Assembly: GCA_964393835.1 (NCBI GenBank)
Contig: CAYMUN010000022.1
Coordinates: 1 to 12,618 of the forward strand
DNA length: 12,618 bases
Direction of reading: 5' to 3'
Source: CAYMUN01 sp964393835
Lineage (GTDB): Bacteria; Patescibacteriota; Saccharimonadia; Saccharimonadales; UBA4665
Shown here piece by piece: positions 1 to 8,349 of the stretch; position 1 is the stretch's first letter, and each line of letters starts with the position of its first letter. Position numbers and translations under genes: made by a program. The notes under the pieces are model-generated. The model had not been told where the DNA came from, did no database searches, and saw nothing but the letters and a program-made list of their open reading frames with translations.

Positions 1-726
1 ATCATTACCAATCATTACCAACTGCAAGCCGAGCTGATGTACGGCCTGGGCCAGTGCCACCGCATGTTTGCGGCTTTCAATCCGTCCAACCGACAATACG
101 AAATCTTTCAGACCATATTGCTTTTCAAAGTCGGCAGCTTCGGATTGTTTGTAACTGTCATCGACACCGTTGGGTACAAACACACAATGTTTGGCCTGTC
201 CGAAGTCATCCTGGACCATACGGCCCTCGGATTCGCCGTTGGGCAAAATGACGTCCACGCGCTTAATCAATTCGCGCTTAATCAGGTCTGATGCCGCGCT
301 TCCGCCGCGATCGCGCAAAAACAACCAAAACCATTGGCGAATAACCGGTTCCTGAAAGAATTCGGCGACAAATCGCAGCCCGGGAACACCCTTGAATGGG
401 TAGAGTCTTTGCCAAAAGGGAGCCTTAGCGGCGGCCTGCGGCGGTTCGTTAGCAAACCATTCGGATGGATTCCAATAGATAGTCGACAACGCTACCGGTT
501 TCCCCCGGTGCCGGGCACGGTTGGCGTATACCAATAGTGCGTGGGGGTAAAGCTGCATGTTGAAAAGATGCACTATGTCATAGCCCGTCAGGTTCGCGAC
601 ATACCCGGCCGCAACCGTAACCAGATGTCCGCGTCGCTCCAGTGCTTCCTTGGTTTTCATTAGCTGAATTTTATCGCCGCCACTCAATGTATCCAGATTG
701 TGACGGGTTTGAAACAAGATATTCAT
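1..726 (-). CDS. GT4 glycosyltransferase, C-terminus cut off by the window edge
   Basis: This reading frame stays open from an ATG at 726 to base 1 (242 codons, no stop), so the C-terminus is missing. I translated it by hand. The N-terminus MNILFQTRHNLDTLSGGD followed by KIQL has the glycine-rich loop of GT-B fold enzymes. YDIVHLFN lies near residue 50, FVPNGVD at 183-189 and SVGRIESRKH at 212-221; the last two are the usual hinge and donor-site start of family GT4. The EX7E motif would lie in the missing part. The ATG overlaps the TGA of the upstream glycosyltransferase (shared ATGA), and AAAGGA sits seven bases upstream as a ribosome binding site. By family it should transfer a sugar from a nucleotide-activated donor at the cytoplasmic membrane face; donor and acceptor cannot be read. 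This is the last visible gene of the operon. Confidence 0.88.
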   Translation of the reverse strand, partial: MNILFQTRHNLDTLSGGDKIQLMKTKEALERRGHLVTVAAGYVANLTGYDIVHLFNMQLYPHALLVYANRARHRGKPVALSTIYWNPSEWFANEPPQAAAKAPFWQRLYPFKGVPGLRFVAEFFQEPVIRQWFWLFLRDRGGSAASDLIKRELIKRVDVILPNGESEGRMVQDDFGQAKHCVFVPNGVDDSYKQSEAADFEKQYGLKDFVLSVGRIESRKHAVALAQAVHQLGLQLVMIGND

Positions 727-1460
727 GCGCGCAGTTCCTTTAGCCGCCTTTGATACAGAACTCTATAGTAAGCCAAGTATAATGCACTGATAAATCCGTT
801 CCATCCGTCCAGGAAGCCCACTAATTTTACATAATGGAATAAAAAGACCTTAACGGGCGTTAAAAACGGAAGATACCGCGTCGGCTGACCGAGGCGCAAA
901 TCCTCTTCGGCCTGTCGCCGGCTGTATGTGCGCACTTTATCCAGGTATTCGCGACGGCCTGCATAAGTCAGGTGGACAATATCTCCGGCCAGTTCGGCGG
1001 TCCGGCCTTCGCTTATTTCCAGCGTTTCATGGACTTCGCGCTTTCCGTAGCGCGCCTTGGTTTTATCGAACAGCCGGATGTGCCGGTCGGGATAAAGGCC
1101 GCCATGGCGCAGCCAAGAACCACCCACAAAGTTGCGGAAGGCGATTGAGTAAGCGCTGACTTCGCTTGGGGGTTCAAGTGCCTGAATTACTTTACTCAGC
1201 TCCGCCGATACTCGCTCATCTGCATCGAGTATCAATACCCATTGGTTGGCCGTTTTCTCGATGCCGAAGTTTTTTTGGGAGGCAAAACCGTCAAGCTTGC
1301 GATCATAAACCTTTGCACCATGCTGCTCGGCTATTTTGACCGTGTTATCGGAGCTCATATCGTTTACAACAATCACTTCACTGGCGAAACCCACTGAAGT
1401 TAGACAATCAGCCAGCACGTCCTCTTCATTATGCGCTATAACCACTACTGAGAACTTCAT
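723..1460 (-). CDS. GT2 glycosyltransferase, WaaE/KdtX-like
   Basis: This 245-residue family 2 (GT-A fold) glycosyltransferase opens with FSVVVIAHNEED, has the nucleotide-contacting VVND around residues 31-34, and a clear DxD metal site (D79-A-D81 in LDADERVS). The block GLYPDRHIRLFD (121-132) and REVHE (141-145) are typical of the WaaE/KdtX subgroup, which adds a glucose-type residue to lipopolysaccharide core in Proteobacteria. The length is normal for that subgroup. Residues about 195-235 are hydrophobic and aromatic and may lie on the membrane; there is no clear multi-pass segment. The ATG overlaps the upstream TGA as ATGA, and GGGAAG lies about nine bases upstream. In this context the product is more likely an envelope glycan than true lipopolysaccharide. 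The sugar specificity is not readable from sequence. Confidence 0.92.
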   Translation of the reverse strand: MKFSVVVIAHNEEDVLADCLTSVGFASEVIVVNDMSSDNTVKIAEQHGAKVYDRKLDGFASQKNFGIEKTANQWVLILDADERVSAELSKVIQALEPPSEVSAYSIAFRNFVGGSWLRHGGLYPDRHIRLFDKTKARYGKREVHETLEISEGRTAELAGDIVHLTYAGRREYLDKVRTYSRRQAEEDLRLGQPTRYLPFLTPVKVFLFHYVKLVGFLDGWNGFISALYLAYYRVLYQRRLKELRA

Positions 1461-2410
1461 CTTATAAGCTTCCCGCCGCCGCGCAGTTTGTCGCGGTGGA
1501 TATAGCCATACAGGTAACCGCGCATTTGTGAAAAATCAAAAACAAAGCGCAGCCACAGCATTAGTAGCAAAGCCTTGAATCCTCCTAGCTTGCGCCATGG
1601 TCGGTAGACCCGGCGGACCAGGTACAAAATGGCAAGCAATATTATCAAAAGGGCCAAAGGCGGGCTAATGAAAAAAGAAAACACGATTGCCGATGCACCA
1701 ATCAGATAAAGCGCGTATATTTTTGTAAAAATTGAGAATGAGATTAAGTCCAGCCCGTCACCGACGGCATACCAGTAGTATTGCTTATAAAACTCTGAAG
1801 CGTTGGGCCTGGGCCGCCAGTAGGCAACTGCTTTCAAGCCGTCCTCAAACTTGTATCCGGCTGCGCGCAGAGCAAGGTCGTAGGGAGTGTCTTCGTTAAA
1901 GTTGGTATGCTCGGGATAGCCGCCCACTTTTTCCCATGCCGTCTTTGCGTAGGCGATTGATCGACTGGAGGGCAGCCACGTTTCCAGATCGATGGTTTCA
2001 TTGGCGTCGAGCATTAAAGCCGCCGAAACTTTTTCAAAATAAGTCTGGGGGTCGGCCTTAAATCCTCCCGACACAACCATTGCCTGTGGACTATCAATAA
2101 AAGGGCGGGTGATATTTTTGAGCCAATCTTTATCCAGCCTCGAGCCAACGTCGGTACAGGCAATTACCTCGTTGGTGGCTGCCCTGGTTGCGGCATTGCG
2201 GCCAACCGAACGATTGCCGGGTGCGTTCACCAGCTTGATGGGGGCACCTTTTTTTATGTAGCCCAGGATAACCTCGATCGTGCCGTCTGTGGAGCCGCCA
2301 TCGGCAATTATAATCTCATCCGGCCTAAGGCTTTGACCCATGGCCGATTCTATAAAATCCGCTATATCACCGACTTCGTTGCGCTCAGTTGTGATTAAAC
2401 TAACTTTCAA
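1457..2410 (-). CDS. Membrane-anchored GT2 glycosyltransferase
   Basis: A 317-residue family 2 glycosyltransferase. The N-terminus reads VSLITTERNE, followed by ADGGSTDGT (36-44), the nucleotide-sugar motif. The usual DxD is replaced by TDVGS (86-90), a pattern close to the TDAG variant I know from this family. NEDTPYDLALR (172-182) supplies the likely acceptor-side acidic residues (E173, D174). Two hydrophobic segments at about 230-250 and 251-268, plus a hydrophobic stretch at 280-292, should tether it to the membrane. The start is TTG, overlapping the upstream TGA as TTGA. The next in-frame ATG (residue 24) would remove the first beta strand, so TTG is clearly the start. It presumably adds one sugar to a lipid-linked intermediate; donor and linkage are unknown. 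Confidence 0.9.
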   Translation of the reverse strand: MKVSLITTERNEVGDIADFIESAMGQSLRPDEIIIADGGSTDGTIEVILGYIKKGAPIKLVNAPGNRSVGRNAATRAATNEVIACTDVGSRLDKDWLKNITRPFIDSPQAMVVSGGFKADPQTYFEKVSAALMLDANETIDLETWLPSSRSIAYAKTAWEKVGGYPEHTNFNEDTPYDLALRAAGYKFEDGLKAVAYWRPRPNASEFYKQYYWYAVGDGLDLISFSIFTKIYALYLIGASAIVFSFFISPPLALLIILLAILYLVRRVYRPWRKLGGFKALLLMLWLRFVFDFSQMRGYLYGYIHRDKLRGGGKLIR

Positions 2411-3150
2411 ATCTTTTTCCCAACATAAACGAGAGCATATCCGTAATTATTGAGTACGCTTGGCTTTTCAATGTGTTTTTTAAATAGCTTGGCAATACGA
2501 TGCTTGGGGTAAAAACGGTCCCAGTCGCCCAAAAAACTGCTTTGAATAAAGCCCAGGGTTTCGAATCCGGATTTTTCAGCCAGATCCCGAATTTCTTTTT
2601 TGGAAAAAGGAATCTCAAGCCCATATTGCCAGTTCCCCCGCATTATAAGCATGCGCATCCAGAACTGGTAAAGAAAAGAATATTTGTAGGGGATGCTTAT
2701 AAAGGTCAGCCCACCCTTCCGCAAAACATCGGCATGGGCTGCGATAATCTTTAGTCTTTCTTCTCCTGAAAAGTGCTCTGCCAGACCCAGCGAAAAACTA
2801 ATATCAAACTTTCCGGCCAATTCCGGGTTAGGAATAAGCATATTTGCTAATACGTAGTCGGCGTCCAATCCGTGGGCGTGAAACCGTGCACGAGCCTTGC
2901 TGATAGCCTCTTCACTATAGTCGGCCAAAGTAGTTGAAGCCCCCAAATTGTTAAAAATGATCGAAAAATCACCCAGTCCCGCTCCAACCTCAACGTTTTT
3001 GAGTTTGGATATATCTCCCAGCTCACGTTTAATCGTCGATTCGATTTGCCTCCAACGGAGCGTATTCTTTTCCCTCTCGAGCCTTTTTTTGTCTTCATCA
3101 AGGTTAATGTTCTGCGTTGCCCAAATTTTCTGCCAATCGGATTTTGCCAT
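2407..3150 (-). CDS. Class I SAM-dependent methyltransferase
   Basis: A 247-residue protein when started at the ATG at 3150 (MAKSDWQKIW). The same frame stays open to 3282, but the extra 44 residues would overlap the upstream glycosyltransferase by 131 bases, are rich in Lys/Gly/Arg and look non-native. The ATG at 3150 lies one base after that gene's TGA and has a GAGAGGG-type binding site. SAM motif I is VEVGAGLGDFS (53-63), followed by an acidic strand end (LADYSEEA) that would bind the ribose, and FSLGLAEHFS at motif IV. Residues beyond about 155 (YSFLYQFWMRML) are aromatic and hydrophobic and may contact membrane or lipid-linked acceptor. Placed between glycosyltransferases, it probably methylates a sugar or caps the glycan; this is inference from position. 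A small-molecule or protein substrate cannot be excluded. Confidence 0.87.
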   Translation of the reverse strand: MAKSDWQKIWATQNINLDEDKKRLEREKNTLRWRQIESTIKRELGDISKLKNVEVGAGLGDFSIIFNNLGASTTLADYSEEAISKARARFHAHGLDADYVLANMLIPNPELAGKFDISFSLGLAEHFSGEERLKIIAAHADVLRKGGLTFISIPYKYSFLYQFWMRMLIMRGNWQYGLEIPFSKKEIRDLAEKSGFETLGFIQSSFLGDWDRFYPKHRIAKLFKKHIEKPSVLNNYGYALVYVGKKI

Positions 3151-3151
3151 C

Positions 3152-4159
3152 TCACGCCCTCTCTTCGTAAATTTTTTCGTAACTCTCAGCCAGCTTTTCC
3201 CAGGTCTGCTGCCTTGCCCATGTTTGCATTTTTTTGGCCCGTTTGCCCCCGTCATTCTTAGCTGCGAAATATTGTTTTGCAATTGTTTCGCTCGAATCAG
3301 CTAGATACATATTTGCGGCCATCGGATGGCATTCTAAGTAATCTTTTTTAATTGGCGTGCCGTAATAGGCTACTATAGGCAATCCCAATGATCCCGCTTC
3401 GATCATTGCAAGATAACCCGACACAAAGGCAATCTTTGCCAATGGTAAATAGCTGGAAGCTTTCTGTAGGGCGCCCCTAAACTCTACGTTCAGTTCATTT
3501 GTCCTGGCGAACTTCTTGGCGGGCTCCATCAGACTACCGTCGCCAATAACCAGCATACTAAAATCGGCGCTTTGTTTACTAATCGTTTGTACCGCCTCAA
3601 GGTAAGTCCAAAATCCTGTGTCGGTCTCAAGCCTCCCTAGAAAGACGGCGCCGAAAGATGTCTTTTCGGTAACGGGTTTTATCGGTGTGGCCGCGCCGTA
3701 TATAACCAGGTCGCAGGGGGTGCCATACCACTTTTCCACGTAAGCCCCAACGCAAACGCAATGTGGCACTTGGCGCCTTATTTGCTGCCTTATTTTTTGG
3801 GCTTCCGGCTTTATCGGGAAGCCTTCGTAGCCGTGAAAAGTATGAACGAACTTGGCCTCGGGGAAAGTTTTTCCGAGTTGCGGCAGATAAAGGTCGTGCG
3901 AATGGACTACGTCAGTTCCGGCTAGCTCTTTTGCATGCAAAAACAGCCATATTCGCAGCACATATCGGTTGGGATATTTTGGCAGTCGCAGTACCAAAGC
4001 GTCTTCGACACTTTGGCGCGCCGGCATTTGCGGCTGCCATCGAACCAAAACAATTACTTGATGCCCCTTTGAGAGCATGACCTTAGCGACTTCGTGTATA
4101 TGGTTTTCGACGCCACCAACTCGCGGGTAGTATGAAGGGGCTATATACAGGATCTTCAA
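3152..4159 (-). CDS. GT4-like glycosyltransferase with altered catalytic motif
   Basis: A 335-residue GT-B fold glycosyltransferase. The N-terminus MKILYIAPSYYPRVGGVENH carries the family GG loop (15-16). Further landmarks are VVHSHD (84-89), HTFHGYEGFP (106-115), FLGRLETDTGF (173-183) and LVIGDGSL (203-210). In the donor-site motif EX7E only the second Glu is present (E254 in MIEAGSLGLP); the position of the first Glu is Val246 in FVSGYL. The usual PNG hinge is replaced by IYGAA. It is also shorter than many relatives (about 360-400 residues). It could still be active with changed donor recognition. The start is TTG, overlapping the upstream TGA as TTGA, with a strong GGGGGAAG five bases upstream. 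It lies between a GT4 enzyme and a methyltransferase in the operon. Confidence 0.88.
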   Translation of the reverse strand: MKILYIAPSYYPRVGGVENHIHEVAKVMLSKGHQVIVLVRWQPQMPARQSVEDALVLRLPKYPNRYVLRIWLFLHAKELAGTDVVHSHDLYLPQLGKTFPEAKFVHTFHGYEGFPIKPEAQKIRQQIRRQVPHCVCVGAYVEKWYGTPCDLVIYGAATPIKPVTEKTSFGAVFLGRLETDTGFWTYLEAVQTISKQSADFSMLVIGDGSLMEPAKKFARTNELNVEFRGALQKASSYLPLAKIAFVSGYLAMIEAGSLGLPIVAYYGTPIKKDYLECHPMAANMYLADSSETIAKQYFAAKNDGGKRAKKMQTWARQQTWEKLAESYEKIYEERA

Positions 4160-5259
4160 GTAGCTTCCCCCACATTCAGAATTTGCCTATAAAAAAGCAC
4201 CGTTTCTTTTGCCAGGTTGTTCTTTTCAAACATGCGCAACCTCTCCCGCCCCTTTTTTATCATGTCGGCTTTTAGCTTAGGGTTGTCCAGGATTTTCTCG
4301 ATGCCCTCACGTATAGAGTCGGGTGAATCTGGGTTGATGTAAACGCCTGCATCGCCGGCAGCCTCAGGCATGGACGAAGTATCAGAGGTCACAACCGGCA
4401 AATCGTGTGAAAAAGCTTCCAGTATGGGTATGCCAAAGCCTTCATAAAAAGAGGGAAACACCAAGGCTTCGGCGCAGTCGAACAATCGCATTAATTCGTC
4501 CTCGGGGATGAAGCCAGGCAGGGTAATGCGGCCATCCAATCTTAGTGACTTAATCGTATCAGTCAATCTTATCTTCTCGGCTGAGTCGGTTGTTCGGCCG
4601 ACTATTACTAGGCTGATTTCCTTATTTTTTAGCCCGCCGATCGCTTTTACAAGATTTACAAAATTTTTGCGTGGCTGAATTTCGCCTACAGCTAGCAAAA
4701 AAGGACCCTTAACGGTATTTGTATGGTTGCCGTTCTTGCCCAAGTGCTTAAATATCAACGGGAAAGTGATGACAATTTTGCCAGGCTCAATCCCATACAG
4801 TTCTACCAGGTCTTTTTTGGTAGATTCCGATATGGTTATTATCCCGTCCGCTCGCTTGGCGGATGCCCGCACTTTGGTTTTTTGCAGCATCAGAGAGTGC
4901 TCGGAGTAAAATTGGGGGTAATGTTCGTAAATTAAGTCATAGACATTGATTACGGCCTTTGTTTTAAAGTTTTCCGGAATCATACCGCTGGGGAAATGGA
5001 AGAGATCGAATCTCCTTTGGAGCATCCGGACCGCAGACATAAACTTCTTCTCCGAACGAAACGGAAACCAGATAATTTGCACATTTTTTTGTCTGTGTGA
5101 TAGCGCCTTGAGCAAAGAAGTATGGGCGTCAAAGAAAAAGCTAAATTTGATATCGGGGGCAGCATTGGGAACATCGAGGGCCAATTGCTCGATGTAATTG
5201 GCTACCCCGCTCTTATGTTTTGTCTCCAAGGACCTCATGTCCATACCAATTCTAAGCAT
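4156..5259 (-). CDS. GT4 glycosyltransferase, mannosyltransferase-like
   Basis: A 367-residue GT4 enzyme with a complete set of motifs: GMDMRSL then SGVANY (17-22) at the N-terminus, INVYDLIYEHYP (104-115), ADGIITISESTKKDL (137-151), LAVGEIQPRKN (189-199) and the intact EX7E motif EGFGIPILE (273-281). VYDL, ITISESTK and GEIQPRKN are characteristic of the MtfB/WbaZ-like branch, whose studied members are often mannosyl- or rhamnosyltransferases acting in O-antigen assembly; the donor here is only a guess. The ATG at 5259 overlaps the upstream methyltransferase stop (TAG) by eight bases, and no strong ribosome binding site is seen, so translational coupling is likely. It should act on the inner face of the cytoplasmic membrane on a lipid-linked acceptor. 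Confidence 0.93.
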   Translation of the reverse strand: MLRIGMDMRSLETKHKSGVANYIEQLALDVPNAAPDIKFSFFFDAHTSLLKALSHRQKNVQIIWFPFRSEKKFMSAVRMLQRRFDLFHFPSGMIPENFKTKAVINVYDLIYEHYPQFYSEHSLMLQKTKVRASAKRADGIITISESTKKDLVELYGIEPGKIVITFPLIFKHLGKNGNHTNTVKGPFLLAVGEIQPRKNFVNLVKAIGGLKNKEISLVIVGRTTDSAEKIRLTDTIKSLRLDGRITLPGFIPEDELMRLFDCAEALVFPSFYEGFGIPILEAFSHDLPVVTSDTSSMPEAAGDAGVYINPDSPDSIREGIEKILDNPKLKADMIKKGRERLRMFEKNNLAKETVLFYRQILNVGEAT

Positions 5260-5920
5260 CGGTCGTCGTCTTTCGGGCTACGATAAAAGAAACTCCGCCT
5301 CCGTACACGTAGTCAAACAACTCGCTTCCTATTAGTTTCCGTCTTATCGCCATAATCACTTTTTGCAGTGGGGCTGCGTCTTTTAGAGGGACTGAATCGG
5401 GTTCTATCCCACCATCCACGAATTCTAACGGTTCAAACAGATTTTTCATTAGCTGGAATGGGTACGGCCTTATATGTGTGGTGTCCAACCAAAAGTTTTC
5501 TGCCGCCCATAGACTGCCCGGGCGTGGAGTAATAATTATGGCAACCCCACCCTTTTTCAGGCGCTGCTTAATCAATTCGATAAACTTGATGCCCTCATCA
5601 ATCGCCAGATGTTCAATAATGTGGCTGGCCATTATTCCGTCAAAGCTCTCTTTGGTTGACTCAAGATACGATATAGCATTGCCTTTATGGACTCTGAAAC
5701 CTCTGGCAGAGGAAGTTTTATACATCAAATCGTCGTATTCAACACCTACGGGAGTGAATCCTCCCCCACGAAGTAACTCAAGAAAGACTCCGCGTCCCGA
5801 GCCGATATCGAGCACTGTCCCGCCCGCAGGGTAATACTTTAAGAATTTTTTTTGGATTGAAGCAAGCTTTGTCTCTTCTTCGCCCCAGCTTAGAACATTA
5901 TGAAACTTCTCTTCAGGCAT
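5252..5920 (-). CDS. Class I SAM-dependent methyltransferase
   Basis: A 222-residue methyltransferase of the Methyltransf_23/11 type. SAM motif I is VLDIGSGRG (36-44), the ribose-binding acidic end of strand 2 is GVEYDD (59-64), and the HIIEHL signature (100-105) marks motif IV. LKKGGVAIIITPRPGS (121-136) is the usual post-motif strand and loop. Such proteins are common in glycan clusters, where they are thought to methylate sugars or terminate chains. The C-terminal part (VYGGGVSFIVARK) completes the Rossmann sheet, so the gene looks intact. The ATG at 5920 overlaps the flippase stop by eight bases, with CGGAG about nine bases upstream. It is the first of two unrelated-looking methyltransferases in this operon. 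The substrate is unknown. Confidence 0.9.
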   Translation of the reverse strand: MPEEKFHNVLSWGEEETKLASIQKKFLKYYPAGGTVLDIGSGRGVFLELLRGGGFTPVGVEYDDLMYKTSSARGFRVHKGNAISYLESTKESFDGIMASHIIEHLAIDEGIKFIELIKQRLKKGGVAIIITPRPGSLWAAENFWLDTTHIRPYPFQLMKNLFEPLEFVDGGIEPDSVPLKDAAPLQKVIMAIRRKLIGSELFDYVYGGGVSFIVARKTTTDA

Positions 5921-7226
5921 TTTGTAAGCTCCGCTCTCGTTTTAGTAAGTACTGTAATATTATCGGATAAATAATGAGAGCTAGTAGTGCGCTAGACAGG
6001 ATGGTGATCGCGGCTCCGCTGGCACCGTACCGCAAAATAAGAATGGGGTACAGAACGAAAGACAATCCAAGCTGAGCAATAGAAATGAATGTGCCAACCT
6101 TGACCTGGCCCAACGGGATATACATAAGGGTAATGGGTATAAGCAGAGCGTTGACTCCATAGTTAATGGCTAGGATCCGCAATGGACCGGTTGCACCGAC
6201 GTATTTTGAACCAAAAACAAAATGGATTACCAGAGGGGCTACAAAACCTGAAACCGACAAGACCAATGCGCCCAATAGTGCGAGTGGCAGCGTCTTTTTT
6301 AAAAACGAAAGCTTTTCGTCGGGAGATACTTTCTCGCTAATGTAGGGTGTTAGAACGGTGCTGACTGCGCCGATCAAAATTGAGTAAACCATGGCGAGCT
6401 GCAAAGCGACCGCGTAAACGCCTGCGGTAGTGGCGCCACGTAATTTGTATAAGAAGAAAAAGTCGAGTCGGCCGGCGATCGAAGTAATTATGAAAGTCAG
6501 CGTCAGCCAGCCACTGAACTTAAAGATTTGCCGGCCGGCTGCCAGTACTTGCTTGCGCTCAACTTTTTGGAGGTAGTCTTTGGGGACGATAGCAAAGCCC
6601 AGGCCGGTCTGGATAAATGACATTGCAAGGTAAACAAAGATTACTGTACCCAGGCTGAGATTATGCGAGAACAAAAGCGCCGCTATCAGCCCTAGCCTGC
6701 TAAGAGCTACGCTCATGGAGTAAACCGCATTGAGCTTGAATTTTTTGTGCGCCGAAAAGGCTGCCCCTACGTATGCTACCGTAGAGCTGATTGATGCTCC
6801 TAGGACCGCGAGGCGAACCACCGACGGGGTTAAGGATTGTCCAAAAAAATGGGCTACACCAGAGGTGAAGGACAGTCCAAGCACTAAAAGGAGCAGACCG
6901 ATTGCAAATTCGGAGTAAAAAACAAACTTGAAGTAAGGTGCCGAAGCTTTGCGATCGTCGCGCAGGAGGGGGGCGGTAAATTTGATAAGCCCGGTACCAA
7001 GTCCAAAGTCGGTGAAGCCCACTAGCGTCAAAACGATCGAGTTATAGGCAGTAATAATTCCGAACTGAGCGGGGCCCAAATGGCGCGCCACAATAATTGA
7101 AGCCAAAAAGCCGACCGCGGCAGTAGTCATATTGCTGACGTACAGGAATATTGAGTCGGAAACCGCCGGTGCGTTTAATAGGACGTGCTTCAGATATGGC
7201 GGGTACTGCCTAATTTTTTGAAGCAT
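5913..7226 (-). CDS. Wzx-type polysaccharide flippase (MOP superfamily)
   Basis: A 437-residue integral membrane protein of the MOP superfamily (oligosaccharide flippase / RfbX family). Residues 22-60 contain the family's opening helix and the loop VARHLGPAQFGII (46-58). Hydrophobic segments recur through the whole length (about 25-46, 60-80, 100-122, 140-160, 168-186, 190-212, 236-256, 266-292, 313-338, 350-372, 376-397, 402-426), compatible with 12 or more helices. The function by family is to move undecaprenyl-linked oligosaccharide from the inner to the outer membrane face, consistent with a Wzx/Wzy type pathway. The ATG lies inside the end of wecB (17-base overlap) and lacks a clear binding site, suggesting coupled translation. 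Charged residues near R254 and D255 lie in a predicted helix, as is usual in flippases. Confidence 0.93.
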   Translation of the reverse strand: MLQKIRQYPPYLKHVLLNAPAVSDSIFLYVSNMTTAAVGFLASIIVARHLGPAQFGIITAYNSIVLTLVGFTDFGLGTGLIKFTAPLLRDDRKASAPYFKFVFYSEFAIGLLLLVLGLSFTSGVAHFFGQSLTPSVVRLAVLGASISSTVAYVGAAFSAHKKFKLNAVYSMSVALSRLGLIAALLFSHNLSLGTVIFVYLAMSFIQTGLGFAIVPKDYLQKVERKQVLAAGRQIFKFSGWLTLTFIITSIAGRLDFFFLYKLRGATTAGVYAVALQLAMVYSILIGAVSTVLTPYISEKVSPDEKLSFLKKTLPLALLGALVLSVSGFVAPLVIHFVFGSKYVGATGPLRILAINYGVNALLIPITLMYIPLGQVKVGTFISIAQLGLSFVLYPILILRYGASGAAITILSSALLALIIYPIILQYLLKRERSLQNA

Positions 7227-8349
7227 AATTTATCAGAATCTTTACAATCTTTTGCGCGGCCGTTCCATCCCCATACGGGTTTACGGCCTTGGCCATCCGG
7301 GTGTGGGCGGCTTTGTCGTCTATCAGCCGCTTGGCAGCATTCAATATGTTTGATTCCTCGGTGCCAACAAGCAGCGCCGTTCCAGCTTCTATGCCCTCAG
7401 GACGTTCGGTTGTAGCCCGCATTACCAATACTGGCTTTCCGAGTGCCGGTGCTTCTTCCTGGATGCCGCCAGAGTCGGTCAGAATAATGTATGCCAGCGA
7501 CATGACCTTGGCCAGATCGCCATACTCCAGCGGGTCCACCAGATGGACGTTAGGCACTCCACCAAGCGCTTTTAGCGCATGGTTACGGACTGCTGGGTTA
7601 AGATGGACGGGGAAAACGATATCAAAGCTGGCTTTGTCGTGACTGGCCAATTGCTTCACCGCCGAAAATATCGCTTCCATTCTGGGACCGATGTTCTCCC
7701 GTCGATGGGTAGTTATTAGAATCACTTTATTGTGTTTTAAATCCAGCTTTTTCAATGTTTCGTTTTTCAACTCGTGTTTTAAATCCGCAACCCATAAGAG
7801 AGCGTCTATTACCGGATTGCCAGTAATAAATATTGTAGACTTGTCGATTCCCTCGCTTTCAAGATTTGCTGCGGCTTTGGGGGTTGCGGCAAAGTGCAGA
7901 TCGCTCAGCCTAGTAATCAGCCGTCGGTTCATTTCTTCGGGATAGGGGTCGTATTTGGTGTCGGTTCGCAAGCCGGCTTCGACGTGGCCTACCGGAACCT
8001 GTTCATAGAAAGCAGCCAGCGCCCCGCAAAAAGCCGAGGTGGTGTCACCCTGTACCAGAACAAGGGACGGTCCTTCTTTGCGTATAACTTCCTGTAGGCC
8101 AGTCAGGGCTCGTGACGTTATCTCTCCCAGGGTTTGCGACGCTGTCATAATATTCAGGTCGTAGTCGGGCTTGATATTAAACAAGGAGGTTACCTGATCA
8201 AGCATCTCCCGGTGCTGTCCGGTTACTACTACCGAATGAGTAACATTTCGGCGTTTAAGCTCCTGAATAATGGGAGCCATTTTGACGGCTTCGGGGCGAG
8301 TACCAAAAATACTGAGAACTTTAAACTCCGCCTTCAAAGAGGACTCCAC
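7210..8349 (-). CDS. wecB: Non-hydrolysing UDP-N-acetylglucosamine 2-epimerase
   Basis: A 379-residue enzyme that interconverts UDP-GlcNAc and UDP-ManNAc, the entry step for ManNAc-containing envelope glycans. All family signatures are present in order: FGTRPEAVKMAP (15-26), VTGQHREML (42-50), QGDTTS (100-105), GHVEAGLRT (121-129), PEEMNR (137-142), THRRENI (214-220), DSGGIQEE (292-299), ERPEG (316-320 region) and NPYGDG (357-362). D102, E124, E138 and H215 correspond to the catalytic residues of the E. coli enzyme, so it should be active. The start is GTG with AGGAG five bases upstream; the nearby ATG, one base off, is out of frame and closes after five codons. It is the first gene of the long glycan operon. 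No UDP-ManNAc dehydrogenase follows, so ManNAc itself may be used. Confidence 0.96.
   Translation of the reverse strand: MESSLKAEFKVLSIFGTRPEAVKMAPIIQELKRRNVTHSVVVTGQHREMLDQVTSLFNIKPDYDLNIMTASQTLGEITSRALTGLQEVIRKEGPSLVLVQGDTTSAFCGALAAFYEQVPVGHVEAGLRTDTKYDPYPEEMNRRLITRLSDLHFAATPKAAANLESEGIDKSTIFITGNPVIDALLWVADLKHELKNETLKKLDLKHNKVILITTHRRENIGPRMEAIFSAVKQLASHDKASFDIVFPVHLNPAVRNHALKALGGVPNVHLVDPLEYGDLAKVMSLAYIILTDSGGIQEEAPALGKPVLVMRATTERPEGIEAGTALLVGTEESNILNAAKRLIDDKAAHTRMAKAVNPYGDGTAAQKIVKILINYASKN

Noticed and set aside
1..20. Two tandem copies of ATCATTACCA at the window edge
   Set aside because: They fall inside the glycosyltransferase frame and encode part of LVMIGND; two copies are not enough to call a repeat array.
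3151..3282. N-terminal extension of the methyltransferase to 3282
   Set aside because: It would overlap the upstream gene by 131 bases, adds a Lys/Arg/Gly-rich tail with no family match, and a start with a binding site exists at 3150.
3763..4080. 105-codon plus-strand frame inside the GT4 gene
   Set aside because: Ala/Arg/Leu-rich shadow of a well-supported minus-strand gene, with no start signal.
723..5915. Alternative genetic code with TGA as a sense codon
   Set aside because: TGA closes several genes exactly where the next gene starts (ATGA or TTGA overlaps), and no gene contains an in-frame TGA.
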